DNA of 64,000 nucleotides from assembly GCA_013822345.1 (NCBI GenBank), contig PNKH01000028.1, forward strand, positions 1 to 64,000, given 5' to 3'. This document shows positions 55,165 through 62,849 of the stretch, piece by piece. The stretch comes from Isosphaera sp. (GTDB taxonomy: Bacteria; Planctomycetota; Planctomycetia; Gemmatales; Gemmataceae). The notes under the pieces are model-generated. The model searched no databases and was not told the DNA's origin. It saw only the letters and a program-made list of their open reading frames with translations. The translations under genes were made by a program, and so were the position numbers. Each line of letters starts with the position of its first letter. The first letter of the stretch is position 1.

Positions 55165-55881
55165 GTGGCCGATACCACTGTCGATTCGCGCGAGCCGCGC
55201 GACCTCGCCCCGGACCTGGTCGGGGTGAAGAGCCGGGTGTCGTGGGGCGCGATCCTGGCCGGGGCCGTGATCGGCCTGGCCACGCTCATCGTGCTCAGCC
55301 TGTTCTTCGGGGCGATCGGGGTCAGCCTGGCGGACGCCGGGGTGAAGGGGTCGAACGTCGGGGTCGGGGTGCTGATCGCCCTGTTCGTGTCGGTGATCGC
55401 GTCCATGTTCCTGGCCGGGTGGGTGGCGTCCCAGATGACGGTCGGGGAGAACCGCCAGGAGGCGGCCCTGTACGGGCTGCTCACCTGGGCGACCGTGGCC
55501 GCCCTGTCCATGGCCCTGGTCGGGGCCGGGGTGCGGGCCGGGTACTTCGCCGTCGTCGGCGGCGGGCTGATGGCCCAGAACAGCAACATGTCGGCCGCGG
55601 ACGCCGCCCGCCAGCTCGGGATGACCGAGCAGCAGATCAACGAGGCCCGGGCCCGGCTCAGCCTGCCCGCCCTGCGGGACGCGGCCAACGACCCGGCGAA
55701 CCAGGAGGCGGCCCAGAACGCGGCCGTCTGGAGCTCCTGGACCGCCCTGGTCGCGCTGATGCTGTCGATGGGGGCGTGCGTCGGCGGGTCGTGCGTCGGG
55801 CGGGGGATGGCGTTCCGCCTGTTCCCGGTCGCCGCCGCCCGCCGCGACCCGGCCACCCGGCTGATCGTCCCGACCGCCTGA
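55165..55881 (+). CDS. Membrane protein with cytoplasmic or loop insert
   Basis: 238 residues from the GTG at 55165 (no good ATG). Four hydrophobic segments lie near 28-52, 65-88, 100-125 and 190-215. A polar helical region containing RQLGMTEQQINEARARL (about 150-180) lies between the third and fourth. No family was recognised. It is divergent from glgX and precedes the FAD-Rieske gene on the plus strand. Confidence 0.65.
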   Translation: MADTTVDSREPRDLAPDLVGVKSRVSWGAILAGAVIGLATLIVLSLFFGAIGVSLADAGVKGSNVGVGVLIALFVSVIASMFLAGWVASQMTVGENRQEAALYGLLTWATVAALSMALVGAGVRAGYFAVVGGGLMAQNSNMSAADAARQLGMTEQQINEARARLSLPALRDAANDPANQEAAQNAAVWSSWTALVALMLSMGACVGGSCVGRGMAFRLFPVAAARRDPATRLIVPTA

Positions 55882-55885
55882 CCCC

Positions 55886-55904
55886 GGCGTGACGTTTGCA
55901 AACC
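55886..55904 (+). promoter_or_regulatory. Sigma-54-like site of the FAD-Rieske gene
   Basis: GGCGTGACGTTTGCAAACC: GG and GC 10 nt apart, with TTTGCAA identical to the KGG-gene site. Ends 51 nt before the ATG. The GGCGT block departs from GGCAC. Confidence 0.45.
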
Positions 55905-55955
55905 TTCGGGGCGGCGGTCCGCGGGCCGCCGCCCCCCTCATTTCCAGGAGTTCCC

Positions 55956-57461
55956 ATGTCCGGCTCGACCCGTTCCGTCTGGGAACTCCCCGGTCCGGAC
56001 CCGTCCGCCGCCCCGCTCGCCCGGGACGCCACCGCCGACGTGTGCGTGGTCGGCGGCGGGATCGCCGGGCTGACCGCCGCGTACCACCTGGCCGGGGCCG
56101 GCCGGTCCGTCATCCTGCTCGACGCCAAGGACGCGGTCGGGAACGGGGAGACGGCGGCGACCACCGCCCACCTCGCCTGGGTGCTCGACGACCGGTTCGC
56201 CCGGGTCGCCTCGATCCGCGGGGACGCGGTCGCCAGGGCCGCGGCCGAGAGCCACCGGGCGGCGGTCAACGAGGTCGGCGAGATCGCCCGCCGGGAGGGG
56301 ATCGACTGCGACTACCGGCACCTCGACGGGTATCTGTTCCCCGGGGCCGACGGGCCGTCCGCGGTCGAGAAGGAGTCGGACGCCCTGAAGCGGCTCGGGC
56401 TGCCGTTCGAGAAGGTGACCCGCCCGCCGGTCGCGGGCCTGGCCGGCCCGGCGATCCGGTTCCCCGGGCAGGGGCAGTTCCACCCGCTCAAGTATGTCGC
56501 CGGGCTGGCCGCCGCCGCCCGCCGCCGCGGGGCGACGGTCCACCCCAGGACGCTGGCCCAGAAGATCGAGGGCGGCGACACCTGCACGGTGAAGACCGAG
56601 GCCGGGCCGACGGTGACCGCGGGGGCGGTCGTGGTCGCCACCGGGGCGCCGTTCGACGCCGGGGTGACGCTGCACACGAAGCTGGCCGCGTACCAGACGT
56701 ACGCGGTCGCGTTCCGGGTGCCGAAGGGGTCGGTGCCGCACGCCCTGTTCTGGGACACCGAGGACCCGTACCACTACGTCCGCACGTCGCCCGGGGGCGG
56801 GGAATCGGACTTCCTGATCGTCGGCGGGGAGGATCACAAGACGGGGCAGGCGGACGACCAGGCGGCCCGGTGGGACCGGCTCGACGCCTGGGCCCGGAAG
56901 GCGTTCCCGGCCGCCCGGGCGGTGACGCACCGGTGGTCCGGGGAGGTGTTCGAGACGCCGGACGGGTTGGGGCTGATCGGGGCGGCGCCGTGGGGCCGGA
57001 ACGTGTTCGTGATCACCGGCGACTCGGGCATGGGGATGACGCACGGGACGCTCGGCGGGCGGCTGGTGGCGAACCTGGTCCGCGGCGAGGCCGACCCGCT
57101 GGCCGACGTGTACACCCCGTCCCGGGTGATGCCGGGGGCGCTGCTGACGTTCCTGAAGGAGAACCTGAACGTCGCCGCCCGGTACACCGACTGGCTCCGC
57201 GGCGGGGACGTGTCGTCGGCCGACGACATCCCGCCCGGGCAGGGGGCGGTGGTGCGGCGGGGGCTGTCGAAGGTGGCGGTGTACCGGCGGGACGACGGGA
57301 CGGTGTGCGAGCGGTCGGCGAGGTGCCCGCACCTGAGGGCGGTGGTGCGGTGGAACCCCGGTGAGAAGACGTGGGACTGCCCGGCCCACGGGTCGCGGTT
57401 CGGGTGCGAGGGCGACCTGGTCCACGGCCCGGCGGTGCAGGGGCTGGACCCGGCGGGGTGA
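55956..57461 (+). CDS. FAD-dependent oxidoreductase fused to a Rieske domain
   Basis: 501 residues, ATG with CAGGAG 5 nt upstream. An N-terminal DAO-type FAD fold (VVGGGIAGLTAAYHLAGAG, about 31-49, and EKESDALKRLGLPF) is followed by a C-terminal Rieske domain: CPHLRAVV and WDCPAHGSRF give the Cys-x-His and Cys-x2-His ligands of a 2Fe-2S centre. This fused architecture occurs in predicted redox enzymes of stress regions; electron donor and substrate are unknown. Site 55886-55904 may drive it. Confidence 0.85.
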   Translation: MSGSTRSVWELPGPDPSAAPLARDATADVCVVGGGIAGLTAAYHLAGAGRSVILLDAKDAVGNGETAATTAHLAWVLDDRFARVASIRGDAVARAAAESHRAAVNEVGEIARREGIDCDYRHLDGYLFPGADGPSAVEKESDALKRLGLPFEKVTRPPVAGLAGPAIRFPGQGQFHPLKYVAGLAAAARRRGATVHPRTLAQKIEGGDTCTVKTEAGPTVTAGAVVVATGAPFDAGVTLHTKLAAYQTYAVAFRVPKGSVPHALFWDTEDPYHYVRTSPGGGESDFLIVGGEDHKTGQADDQAARWDRLDAWARKAFPAARAVTHRWSGEVFETPDGLGLIGAAPWGRNVFVITGDSGMGMTHGTLGGRLVANLVRGEADPLADVYTPSRVMPGALLTFLKENLNVAARYTDWLRGGDVSSADDIPPGQGAVVRRGLSKVAVYRRDDGTVCERSARCPHLRAVVRWNPGEKTWDCPAHGSRFGCEGDLVHGPAVQGLDPAG

Positions 57462-57476
57462 GCGCGGTGCCGGGCC

Positions 57477-57543
57477 GGCGAGCCGGGAGCGTGAGCGACC
57501 GGAGGTTTCGCCTTCCTCCGGTCGCTCACGCTCCCGGCTCGCC
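57477..57543. repeat. Palindrome family D, copy 3 (perfect 29-bp arms)
   Basis: Arms 57477-57505 and 57515-57543, loop 9 nt, core GGGAGCGTGAGCGACCGG. It ends 24 nt before the sigma-54-like site of the next gene. Confidence 0.9.
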
Positions 57544-57566
57544 AGTTCCGGGCGTCCGGTTCCCGC

Positions 57567-57585
57567 GGCACACCGGTTGCGGACC
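57567..57585 (+). promoter_or_regulatory. Sigma-54-like promoter of the glycine-zipper gene
   Basis: GGCAC-N5-TTGCGG, GG and GC 10 nt apart, 42 nt upstream of the ATG. Almost identical to 60192-60210 (17 of 19). Confidence 0.65.
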
Positions 57586-57627
57586 GGTGACCCGGACTTC
57601 GCCCCACGCGAACCGGAGAACACCACC

Positions 57628-58182
57628 ATGGCCAACACCCGGAAGACGGACGACGCCGGCCGGAAGGACCCGGAGAAGACGGTCGACCTGCCGCCGTACG
57701 GCCCGCGCAACCCGGACCCGCTGACCGACGCCCCGGGGTCGCACCCGATCGAGACCGGGGTCGGGGCGGTGGTCGGCGGGGCGCTCTCGGGGCTGGCGGT
57801 CGGCACCCTGACGGCCGGCCCGCTCGGGGCGGTGGCCGGGGCGATCGCCGGCGGGGCGGTGGCCGGCGGGTACGCCGGCAAGGGCGTCGGGGAGCTGCTC
57901 GACCCGACCACCGAGGACAACTGGATCCGCGACTACCTGGCCCGCCGCCGGGCCGAGCCGGACTACGACGCCGCGACCGACCCGGCCGCGACCGACGCGT
58001 ACCGGTTCGGGCTCCGGGCCGAGGCCCGGTTCCACGGCCGGTCGTTCGCCGAGAGCGAGGCGGCCCTGCGGGCCGAGTGGGAGGCGCTGCACCCGAACCG
58101 GGGCTGGTCGGACGCCCGCCGCCCGGCCCAGGACGGGTTCGACCGGGCCCGCGACATGCGCGGCGTCCCGGCCGGGCGCTAA
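57628..58182 (+). CDS. Glycine-zipper protein of the stress region
   Basis: 184 residues, ATG with CCGGAG about 12 nt upstream. A polar N-terminus is followed by a glycine-zipper hydrophobic stretch (about 46-90: GAVVGGALSGLAVGTLTAGP and GAVAGAIAGGAVAGG) that can insert in membranes, then a polar C-terminal region containing ENWIRDYLARRR and DARRPAQDGF. It resembles uncharacterised proteins near catalase and trehalose genes in other bacteria. Function unknown. Confidence 0.75.
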   Translation: MANTRKTDDAGRKDPEKTVDLPPYGPRNPDPLTDAPGSHPIETGVGAVVGGALSGLAVGTLTAGPLGAVAGAIAGGAVAGGYAGKGVGELLDPTTEDNWIRDYLARRRAEPDYDAATDPAATDAYRFGLRAEARFHGRSFAESEAALRAEWEALHPNRGWSDARRPAQDGFDRARDMRGVPAGR

Positions 58183-58188
58183 TCCCTT

Positions 58189-58274
58189 CGCGTAGCCGCG
58201 GCGCGGAGTCCTCGGAGCGGAGCGCAGGCCTTAACCCGCGCTCCGCTCCGAGGACTCCGCGCCGCGGCTACGCG
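58189..58274. repeat. Palindrome family B, copy 3 (perfect 37-bp arms)
   Basis: Arms 58189-58225 and 58238-58274, loop 12 nt, between convergent genes; the right arm overlaps the stop of the small gene ending at 58268. Confidence 0.92.
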
Positions 58275-58513
58275 GGTTCGGGTTGCCGTCGCTCGTCCCG
58301 GCAGGGGCACGCCGCCGGGGCGGTCCGGACGCCCATCGTCAGGTTCTTCTGCAGCCGCACGTCCTTGTTCGGGAACACCCAGCACTCCCCGGTCTCGCTC
58401 ACGAAGCACACGAACAGGACGTAGTGCTCCTGCCCGTAGTCGATGGCCAGGTGGGCGAACGCCGGCCCCTTCGGGGTGTCGAGCGGGATCGGCGGGTTCA
58501 GTTGCAGCATCAT
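58268..58513 (-). CDS. Small conserved-looking protein (81 aa)
   Basis: 81 residues starting at tandem ATG codons that overlap the stop of the upstream hydrolase gene (ATGA), so it is translationally coupled to it. The sequence IPLDTPKGPAFAHLAIDYG, FVCFVSETGECWVFPN and a C-terminal ACPCRDERR tail suggest a small beta-rich protein. No function recognised. Confidence 0.65.
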   Translation of the reverse strand: MMLQLNPPIPLDTPKGPAFAHLAIDYGQEHYVLFVCFVSETGECWVFPNKDVRLQKNLTMGVRTAPAACPCRDERRQPEPA

Positions 58514-59124
58514 GACGGGACTCCGACCCGGCGGAGTTCCGCCTCCGTCCACCCGTCGGCCGGGCGGGTGTCGGCCTTCAGCACCTTCCGCATCTGCCCG
58601 ACCGCGGCGGCGGTGTCCTCCGCGGTGTTCGACGCCACCCCGTCCGGCGGGACGGCGAGCCGCAGGTCGCGCATGTACGCGTCGTTGGCGGTGAACAGGA
58701 CGCAGATGTTGGCCGCGAACCCGCCGACGAGGACGGTGCGGGTGCCGAGGTAGTCGAGCAGGGTGTCGAGGGTGGTCGAGTAGAACGCCGAGTGCTTCGG
58801 CTTGAGGACGAAGTAGTCGTCCGGGTCGGGGCGGAGCCGCTCGGCCAGCGGCCGGCCCTTGCAGTCCGGGCGGAGGCACCGGTCGACCACCGCGGACAGG
58901 TCCGACCGCCACCGCCCGAAGTTGTCGTTCGCGTACACGACCGGCACCCCGGCCGCCCGGCAACGGGCCTTCAGCGCGGCGAGCCGGTCGGCGGCCGGGA
59001 CGGCCGCCCGGAGGAGGTCGTCGGCCTCCGGGAAGTCGAGCGGGTTGATCACGTCGACCAGCAGCAGGGCCGCCGCCGACTGGTCCGGGGCGGCCCCGTG
59101 CAGGTCCGGGTTCGGCTTGGTCAT
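58510..59124 (-). CDS. Isochorismatase-family cysteine hydrolase
   Basis: 204 residues from the ATG at 59124. The family triad is visible: Asp24 in LLVDVINPLD, Lys in VLKPKHSAF and the catalytic Cys in FAANICVLFTA. Nicotinamidase and other amidases share this fold, so the substrate is open. It is coupled to the following 81-aa gene. Confidence 0.85.
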   Translation of the reverse strand: MTKPNPDLHGAAPDQSAAALLLVDVINPLDFPEADDLLRAAVPAADRLAALKARCRAAGVPVVYANDNFGRWRSDLSAVVDRCLRPDCKGRPLAERLRPDPDDYFVLKPKHSAFYSTTLDTLLDYLGTRTVLVGGFAANICVLFTANDAYMRDLRLAVPPDGVASNTAEDTAAAVGQMRKVLKADTRPADGWTEAELRRVGVPS

Positions 59125-59137
59125 CGGCGTGACTGGG

Positions 59138-59234
59138 GGTAGGGTGGGCCGAGCCCGGCTCTGCCGGGCGAGTCCCACCGGGCGTCGGCGGGGGTGGGAC
59201 TCGCCGGCGAAGCGCCGGCTCGGCCCACCCTACC
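59138..59234. repeat. Palindrome family A, copy 3 (imperfect)
   Basis: Left arm 59138-59179 and right arm 59193-59234 share GGTAGGGTGGGCCGAGC ends and GGCGAGTCCCACC interiors with mismatches in the middle. It lies between the Mn catalase stop and the hydrolase start. Confidence 0.8.
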
Positions 59235-59247
59235 ACCGGAGGCGGGG

Positions 59248-60132
59248 TCACTTCATCTTCTTGAGGATGTCCTTCATCGTGTCCGGGTCGAGCGGGGCCT
59301 GGAGCTGGGGCTCCGGCTCCAGGTCCGGGACCGGGGCCCCGAAGTCCTTCGGCAGGTGCTGGAAGACCAGCTCCTGCCCGTCCTCCGGGTGCTTCCCGTT
59401 CCACACCTGCCCGGCCTGCTTGTAGTCCTCCGGGCTGAACTGGTACAGCTTCAGGTGCACCCCCTTGTCCTCGTGGGCCTTCGCCTCCGGGAACTTCTTG
59501 TTGCTGATGTCCGGGATCGGCAGGAGCTTGCCCACGTCCACGCCGGTCAGCTTCTCAAGGGCCTTGGCGTAGGCCACGATGTGCACCCCGCCGCGGACCA
59601 GCAGGTACCCGATCATCGCCCGGGCGGTGTTGTTCGAGGTGCTCTCGTACGCCCGGATCTTGTTCAGCCGGGCCCCGCACTCCAGGTTGAAGTTGAACAG
59701 CAGGTCCTGCTTCAGGTTCCCGGTGTTGTTCACGTAACTGCCGTTCCACGGGGCCCCCTGGGAGTCGACCGGCAGGGCGGTCATCCCGCCGGCGATCCAG
59801 TGGTACGAGTTCCGGGCGTCCTTGAGCGGGTTGAGCGGCTCCTTGGTCGGGTCGGTGTCCCGCTTCGCCGCCCCGGTCAGGATCAGGTTGATGGTGTAGC
59901 TCACCAGCTCGATGTGCCCGTACTCCTCGGCCGCGATGTTGGCGATCAGGTCGTAGAACGGGCGGAGCTGGTTCCGCCCCCGCATGTTGAACGACTGGAA
60001 CGTGTAGTTCATCAGCGTCGACATCTCCCCGTACTTCCCGCCGAGCAGCTCCTGGACGGCCGCGGCGGCGTTCGCGTCCGGGTTGTTCGACTTCGGGAGG
60101 TCGATCAGCAGCCGGTCCATGCGCAGGATCAT
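59248..60132 (-). CDS. Manganese catalase
   Basis: 294 residues. Expected dimanganese ligands are visible: Glu36 (KYGEMSTL), Glu69/70 and His73 (AAEEYGHIE), Glu151 (LECGARLN) and His184 (RGGVHIVAY). It disproportionates hydrogen peroxide without heme in the cytoplasm, which suits a stress island with trehalose synthesis. Start at ATG 60132; an internal Met at residue 5 is possible. A strong sigma-54-like site lies 34 nt upstream. Confidence 0.93.
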   Translation of the reverse strand: MILRMDRLLIDLPKSNNPDANAAAAVQELLGGKYGEMSTLMNYTFQSFNMRGRNQLRPFYDLIANIAAEEYGHIELVSYTINLILTGAAKRDTDPTKEPLNPLKDARNSYHWIAGGMTALPVDSQGAPWNGSYVNNTGNLKQDLLFNFNLECGARLNKIRAYESTSNNTARAMIGYLLVRGGVHIVAYAKALEKLTGVDVGKLLPIPDISNKKFPEAKAHEDKGVHLKLYQFSPEDYKQAGQVWNGKHPEDGQELVFQHLPKDFGAPVPDLEPEPQLQAPLDPDTMKDILKKMK

Positions 60133-60166
60133 GGATGTCTCGTCGGGGGGTTGGGGGACGCGGCTG

Positions 60167-60185
60167 GGGATGCAACGGGTGTGCC
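60167..60185 (-). promoter_or_regulatory. Sigma-54-like promoter of the Mn catalase gene
   Basis: On the minus strand GGCAC-N5-TTGCAT, 10 nt between GG and GC, the best match in the window to the RpoN -24/-12 consensus. It is divergent from the site at 60192-60210. Confidence 0.72.
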
Positions 60186-60191
60186 GGGGGC

Positions 60192-60210
60192 GGCACGCCG
60201 GTTGCGGCCC
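60192..60210 (+). promoter_or_regulatory. Sigma-54-like promoter of the SnoaL gene
   Basis: GGCAC-N5-TTGCGG, GG and GC 10 nt apart, 25 nt upstream of the ATG at 60236. Its -24 region is only 6 nt from that of the divergent Mn catalase promoter. Confidence 0.68.
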
Positions 60211-60235
60211 GGCCGTGAACTCACGGAGTCCCGAC

Positions 60236-60643
60236 ATGGCGACGAACGACACGGCGAAGCGGTTCATGGCCGCCCTCCAACGCACCGAGAAGTCCGGCGA
60301 CCCGAACGGGCTCGCCGACCTGTTCACCGACGACGCCGAGCTGACCAACCTGGCCAAGCCGGAGCCGGCCCGCGGGCGGGACGGGGCGCGGGCGTTCTGG
60401 GCCGACTACCTGAAGGCGTTCGGGTCGATCCGGTCCGAGTTCGGGCTGGTGGTCGCGGACGGCCCGGCGGCGGTGATGGAGTGGACGTCCGAAGGGACGC
60501 TGCCGAACGGCAAGCCGATCACCTACCGCGGGGTGAGCGTGGTCGAGACGGCCGGGGACAGGGTGGCGAGGTTCCGGACGTACTACGACACCGCCGCGTT
60601 CGTCACCCCCGCCCCGGTCAGCTCGGTGATGAGTGATGAGTGA
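60236..60643 (+). CDS. SnoaL/NTF2-like protein
   Basis: 135 residues with the cone-shaped SnoaL/NTF2 fold: an N-terminal helix (AKRFMAALQRTEKSGDPNGL), LADLFTDDAEL and a C-terminal strand GDRVARFRTYYDTAAF. Such domains bind small ligands or act as isomerases; function open. The 3' end lies in a (GATGAGT)3 repeat and overlaps the next start by 8 nt. Confidence 0.8.
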   Translation: MATNDTAKRFMAALQRTEKSGDPNGLADLFTDDAELTNLAKPEPARGRDGARAFWADYLKAFGSIRSEFGLVVADGPAAVMEWTSEGTLPNGKPITYRGVSVVETAGDRVARFRTYYDTAAFVTPAPVSSVMSDE

Positions 60644-60648
60644 TGAGT
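60628..60648. repeat. Three tandem copies of GATGAGT at a gene overlap
   Basis: The exact 21-nt repeat spans the SnoaL stop (60641-60643) and the ATG of the next gene (60636). Loss of one 7-nt unit would join the two reading frames. Confidence 0.95.
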
Positions 60649-60974
60649 CGAAGACGCCGCGCACCCCGGACGGGCGGTACGTCGTGGTCCGCGGGCGGCT
60701 GTGGCGGGCGGCGAACCCGCACCTGCCGGAGGCCGAGCGGGCGGCGCTGGTGACGGCGCTGATGGCCGCCCGGTCGGACGTGGCCCGGGCGAACCGCACG
60801 GAGGACGCGACGTTGTTGACGGACGCCCGCCGGCGGGTGCACGCCGCGAAGGTCGGGCTCGGCGAGCGCGGCCCGGTGTGGTGGGCCGACGGCGCCCCGG
60901 ACTACAACCGCCGCCTGGCCAGGAACACCCCGTACGCCGACTGGTACGCGAAGCTCGGCGGGCCGGGGGCGTGA
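60636..60974 (+). CDS. Small conserved protein, TPDGRYVVVRGRLWR family
   Basis: 112 residues. The N-terminal TPDGRYVVVRGRLWRAANP block, the central HAAKVGLGERGPVWWADGAPDYN and the NTPYADWYAKL end are features of a widespread uncharacterised bacterial family that occurs with stress genes. Its ATG lies inside the previous gene. A GTG one codon earlier is an alternative start. Function unknown. Confidence 0.75.
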   Translation: MSDESKTPRTPDGRYVVVRGRLWRAANPHLPEAERAALVTALMAARSDVARANRTEDATLLTDARRRVHAAKVGLGERGPVWWADGAPDYNRRLARNTPYADWYAKLGGPGA

Positions 60975-60977
60975 GCG

Positions 60978-61043
60978 GGGCGGGAGGGCGAGGCTCCCGC
61001 CGAGCCTACGCCTCGGCTCGGCGGGAGCCTCGCCCTCCCGCCC
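60978..61043. repeat. Palindrome family E, copy 2 (perfect 29-bp arms)
   Basis: Arms 60978-61006 and 61015-61043, loop 8 nt, same GGGAGGGCGAGGCTCC core as copy 1. It lies between the convergent small protein and cNMP/FHA genes. Confidence 0.9.
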
Positions 61044-61052
61044 GGATGCCCG

Positions 61053-61862
61053 TCAGTCCTCGTCGCGGGTTACCGCCACGCGGAACTGGTACGGCGAGTC
61101 GGGCAGCCCGACGACCAGCACGTGGTCCCCGGGCGGGAGCTTCGCCGACTGCGACCACGCCCGCCCGCCGATCGCCCGCCCGTCGACCACGCACCCGAGC
61201 CGGCTGCCGCGGTCCCGGACCACCAGCCCGCGCCACGTCAGGTCCAGCTCGCAGTGGTTCCGGGACACGTCGAACGGCTCCTCGTCGAGCAGCCACACGT
61301 CGTTCAGGTCCATCGCCCCGCGCTCCCGGGACTCGGCCGCCCGGCCGATCCGCAGCGGGAACCGGGTGACCTTCAGCCCCTCGTCGGGCAGGGTCGCGGC
61401 CGCCTCGGGGGTGAGCGGGTAGAGGACGACGGTGAGGCCGGGCGGGGCCGGGGTGCCGTGCCCGTCGGGCGGCAGCTCGGCCGGGGCCTCCGGCTCGTCC
61501 GGGACCGGGTCGCCGGTCTCGCCCGCGGCCCGGGCGGTGAGCGACCGGAGCCGCTCGAACAGCGACCGGAGGTAGTGCCGGCAGTGGGCCGGGTCGTCGG
61601 TCAGGAGCCGCTCGAACTCGTCCCGGGTGACCGGGCTGACGCGGACGGCGGTGGCCGCCCGGGCGGTCCCGCCGTGCCGCCGCTCCTGCACCAGGCTCAT
61701 CTCCCCGAACACGTCCCCGGGGCCGTGCCGGGCGACCGGGTACCCGCCGTCGGCCGGGCCGTGGAACACGTCGACGTGCCCGTCGACCAGCAGGAACGCC
61801 TGCTCGGCCGGGTCCCCGGGGCGGAAGAAGACGTGCCCGGCCGCGAACTCCTGCTCGGTCAT
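61053..61862 (-). CDS. Cyclic-nucleotide-binding domain plus FHA domain protein
   Basis: 269 residues. The cNMP-binding-like domain covers about 1-115 (FFRPGDPAEQAFLLVDGHVD and GDVFGEMSLVQERRHGGTAR). A Pro-rich linker leads to an FHA domain at about 165-255 with FPLRIGR, SRNHCELDL and VVRDRGSRLGCVVDG, which binds phosphothreonine peptides. No DNA-binding helix-turn-helix is seen, so it may link second-messenger and Ser/Thr kinase signalling. ATGA overlap with the upstream gene's stop. Confidence 0.85.
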   Translation of the reverse strand: MTEQEFAAGHVFFRPGDPAEQAFLLVDGHVDVFHGPADGGYPVARHGPGDVFGEMSLVQERRHGGTARAATAVRVSPVTRDEFERLLTDDPAHCRHYLRSLFERLRSLTARAAGETGDPVPDEPEAPAELPPDGHGTPAPPGLTVVLYPLTPEAAATLPDEGLKVTRFPLRIGRAAESRERGAMDLNDVWLLDEEPFDVSRNHCELDLTWRGLVVRDRGSRLGCVVDGRAIGGRAWSQSAKLPPGDHVLVVGLPDSPYQFRVAVTRDED

Positions 61863-62683
61863 CCCGCCCCCCGGTTACGGCCCCCGCCCCGCCGGCGGAG
61901 CGCCGCCGCGGCCAACGGCAGGAGGCCCGAGACGACCAGGGCGGCCGACCCGGGCGCGGGGACGGCGGCGACCTGTCGGAAGTTGTCCAGGAAGACGACG
62001 AACGGGCCGGCCGCCGGGCCGACCGGGGTGAAGGCCAAGTGCTCCAGCACCCCCCGGCCCGTGTCGAGCTGCCCGTTGCCGGTGAACGCCCGCACCGACT
62101 CGGACGGGAAGTCGAACGTCACCGTCACCCACGCGTCCTTCTGGGTGATCAGCCGGCCGACCGGGGCCGTCCCCTGCACGGCGGTCGCGCCCACGAACTC
62201 GATCGGCCCGACCGCCCCCCCGTCCGCCCCGACCGCGGCGGACCCGCCGGTCTCCCGGACGCCGAGCGTCAGGAAGAAGTCCGGCGTGGTGCCCGGGACG
62301 AAGATGTCGAACCGGAGCGGGAGCGACAGGTCCAGGGTCGGGTTGGGGACGTTCGTCGTGTTGAAGGTCGTCAGGCGGAGCCAGGGGTTCGCCGGCCCGG
62401 GCAGGAACTGCCAGGCGACCTGGAGCGACTGGGCCCCGTCGGACGCCCGCTCGGCGGTCACCACCGCCAGGTTGGGGGCGGCGGCGAGGAACCCGGCCGT
62501 CGAGCCGGAGAAGCTCGGCTGCCGGAACAGGGCCGCGCCGTTCTGGCCGGTCGGGAGGCCCTCGAAGCTGGTGATCGGGACCGCCGGGGCGGCCGGGGCC
62601 ACCCCGGCGAGGACGACCAACCCCAGGAGGGTCGGCCGGGCGGCGCGGGGCGCCGTCGCGCGGGAGTTCGGGCGGAGTGACAT
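61859..62683 (-). CDS. PEP-CTERM-like surface protein
   Basis: 274 residues with a signal sequence (about 15-35). A beta-rich region (about 38-240) with FDNFRQV precedes a sorting signal: VPAPGSAALVVSGLLPLAAA then RRRGGGR. This fits PEP-CTERM proteins with a PAP variant of the motif; an exosortase is expected elsewhere. Its stop overlaps the cNMP/FHA start by 4 nt, so the two genes are coupled. Confidence 0.8.
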   Translation of the reverse strand: MSLRPNSRATAPRAARPTLLGLVVLAGVAPAAPAVPITSFEGLPTGQNGAALFRQPSFSGSTAGFLAAAPNLAVVTAERASDGAQSLQVAWQFLPGPANPWLRLTTFNTTNVPNPTLDLSLPLRFDIFVPGTTPDFFLTLGVRETGGSAAVGADGGAVGPIEFVGATAVQGTAPVGRLITQKDAWVTVTFDFPSESVRAFTGNGQLDTGRGVLEHLAFTPVGPAAGPFVVFLDNFRQVAAVPAPGSAALVVSGLLPLAAAALRRRGGGRNRGAG

Positions 62684-62800
62684 GGTACGGCCCCCGTGAT
62701 GCGACACCTGACGAGGTTGCAGAATACGGGGGCGGGCGTGGGGTCGCAAACGTAATCTTCTACCCACTCGCAGCAGCGTGAAGCCGGTCGGTACGACCGG

Positions 62801-62837
62801 ACCCGGCCCCGGCGGGCGCGACCCGCCGGGGCCGGGT
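62801..62837. terminator. Perfect 16-bp hairpin downstream of the last gene
   Basis: ACCCGGCCCCGGCGGG pairs with CCCGCCGGGGCCGGGT around a 5-nt loop, 13 nt beyond the stop of the minus-strand gene ending at 62850. No T-tract is present. Confidence 0.65.
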
Positions 62838-62849
62838 GACACGGTCACG

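Noticed and set aside
62741-62759. Possible sigma-54 site upstream of the PEP-CTERM gene
   Set aside because: ACGTTTGCGACC resembles the -12 part, but the -24 GG is replaced by AA, so it fails the key requirement.
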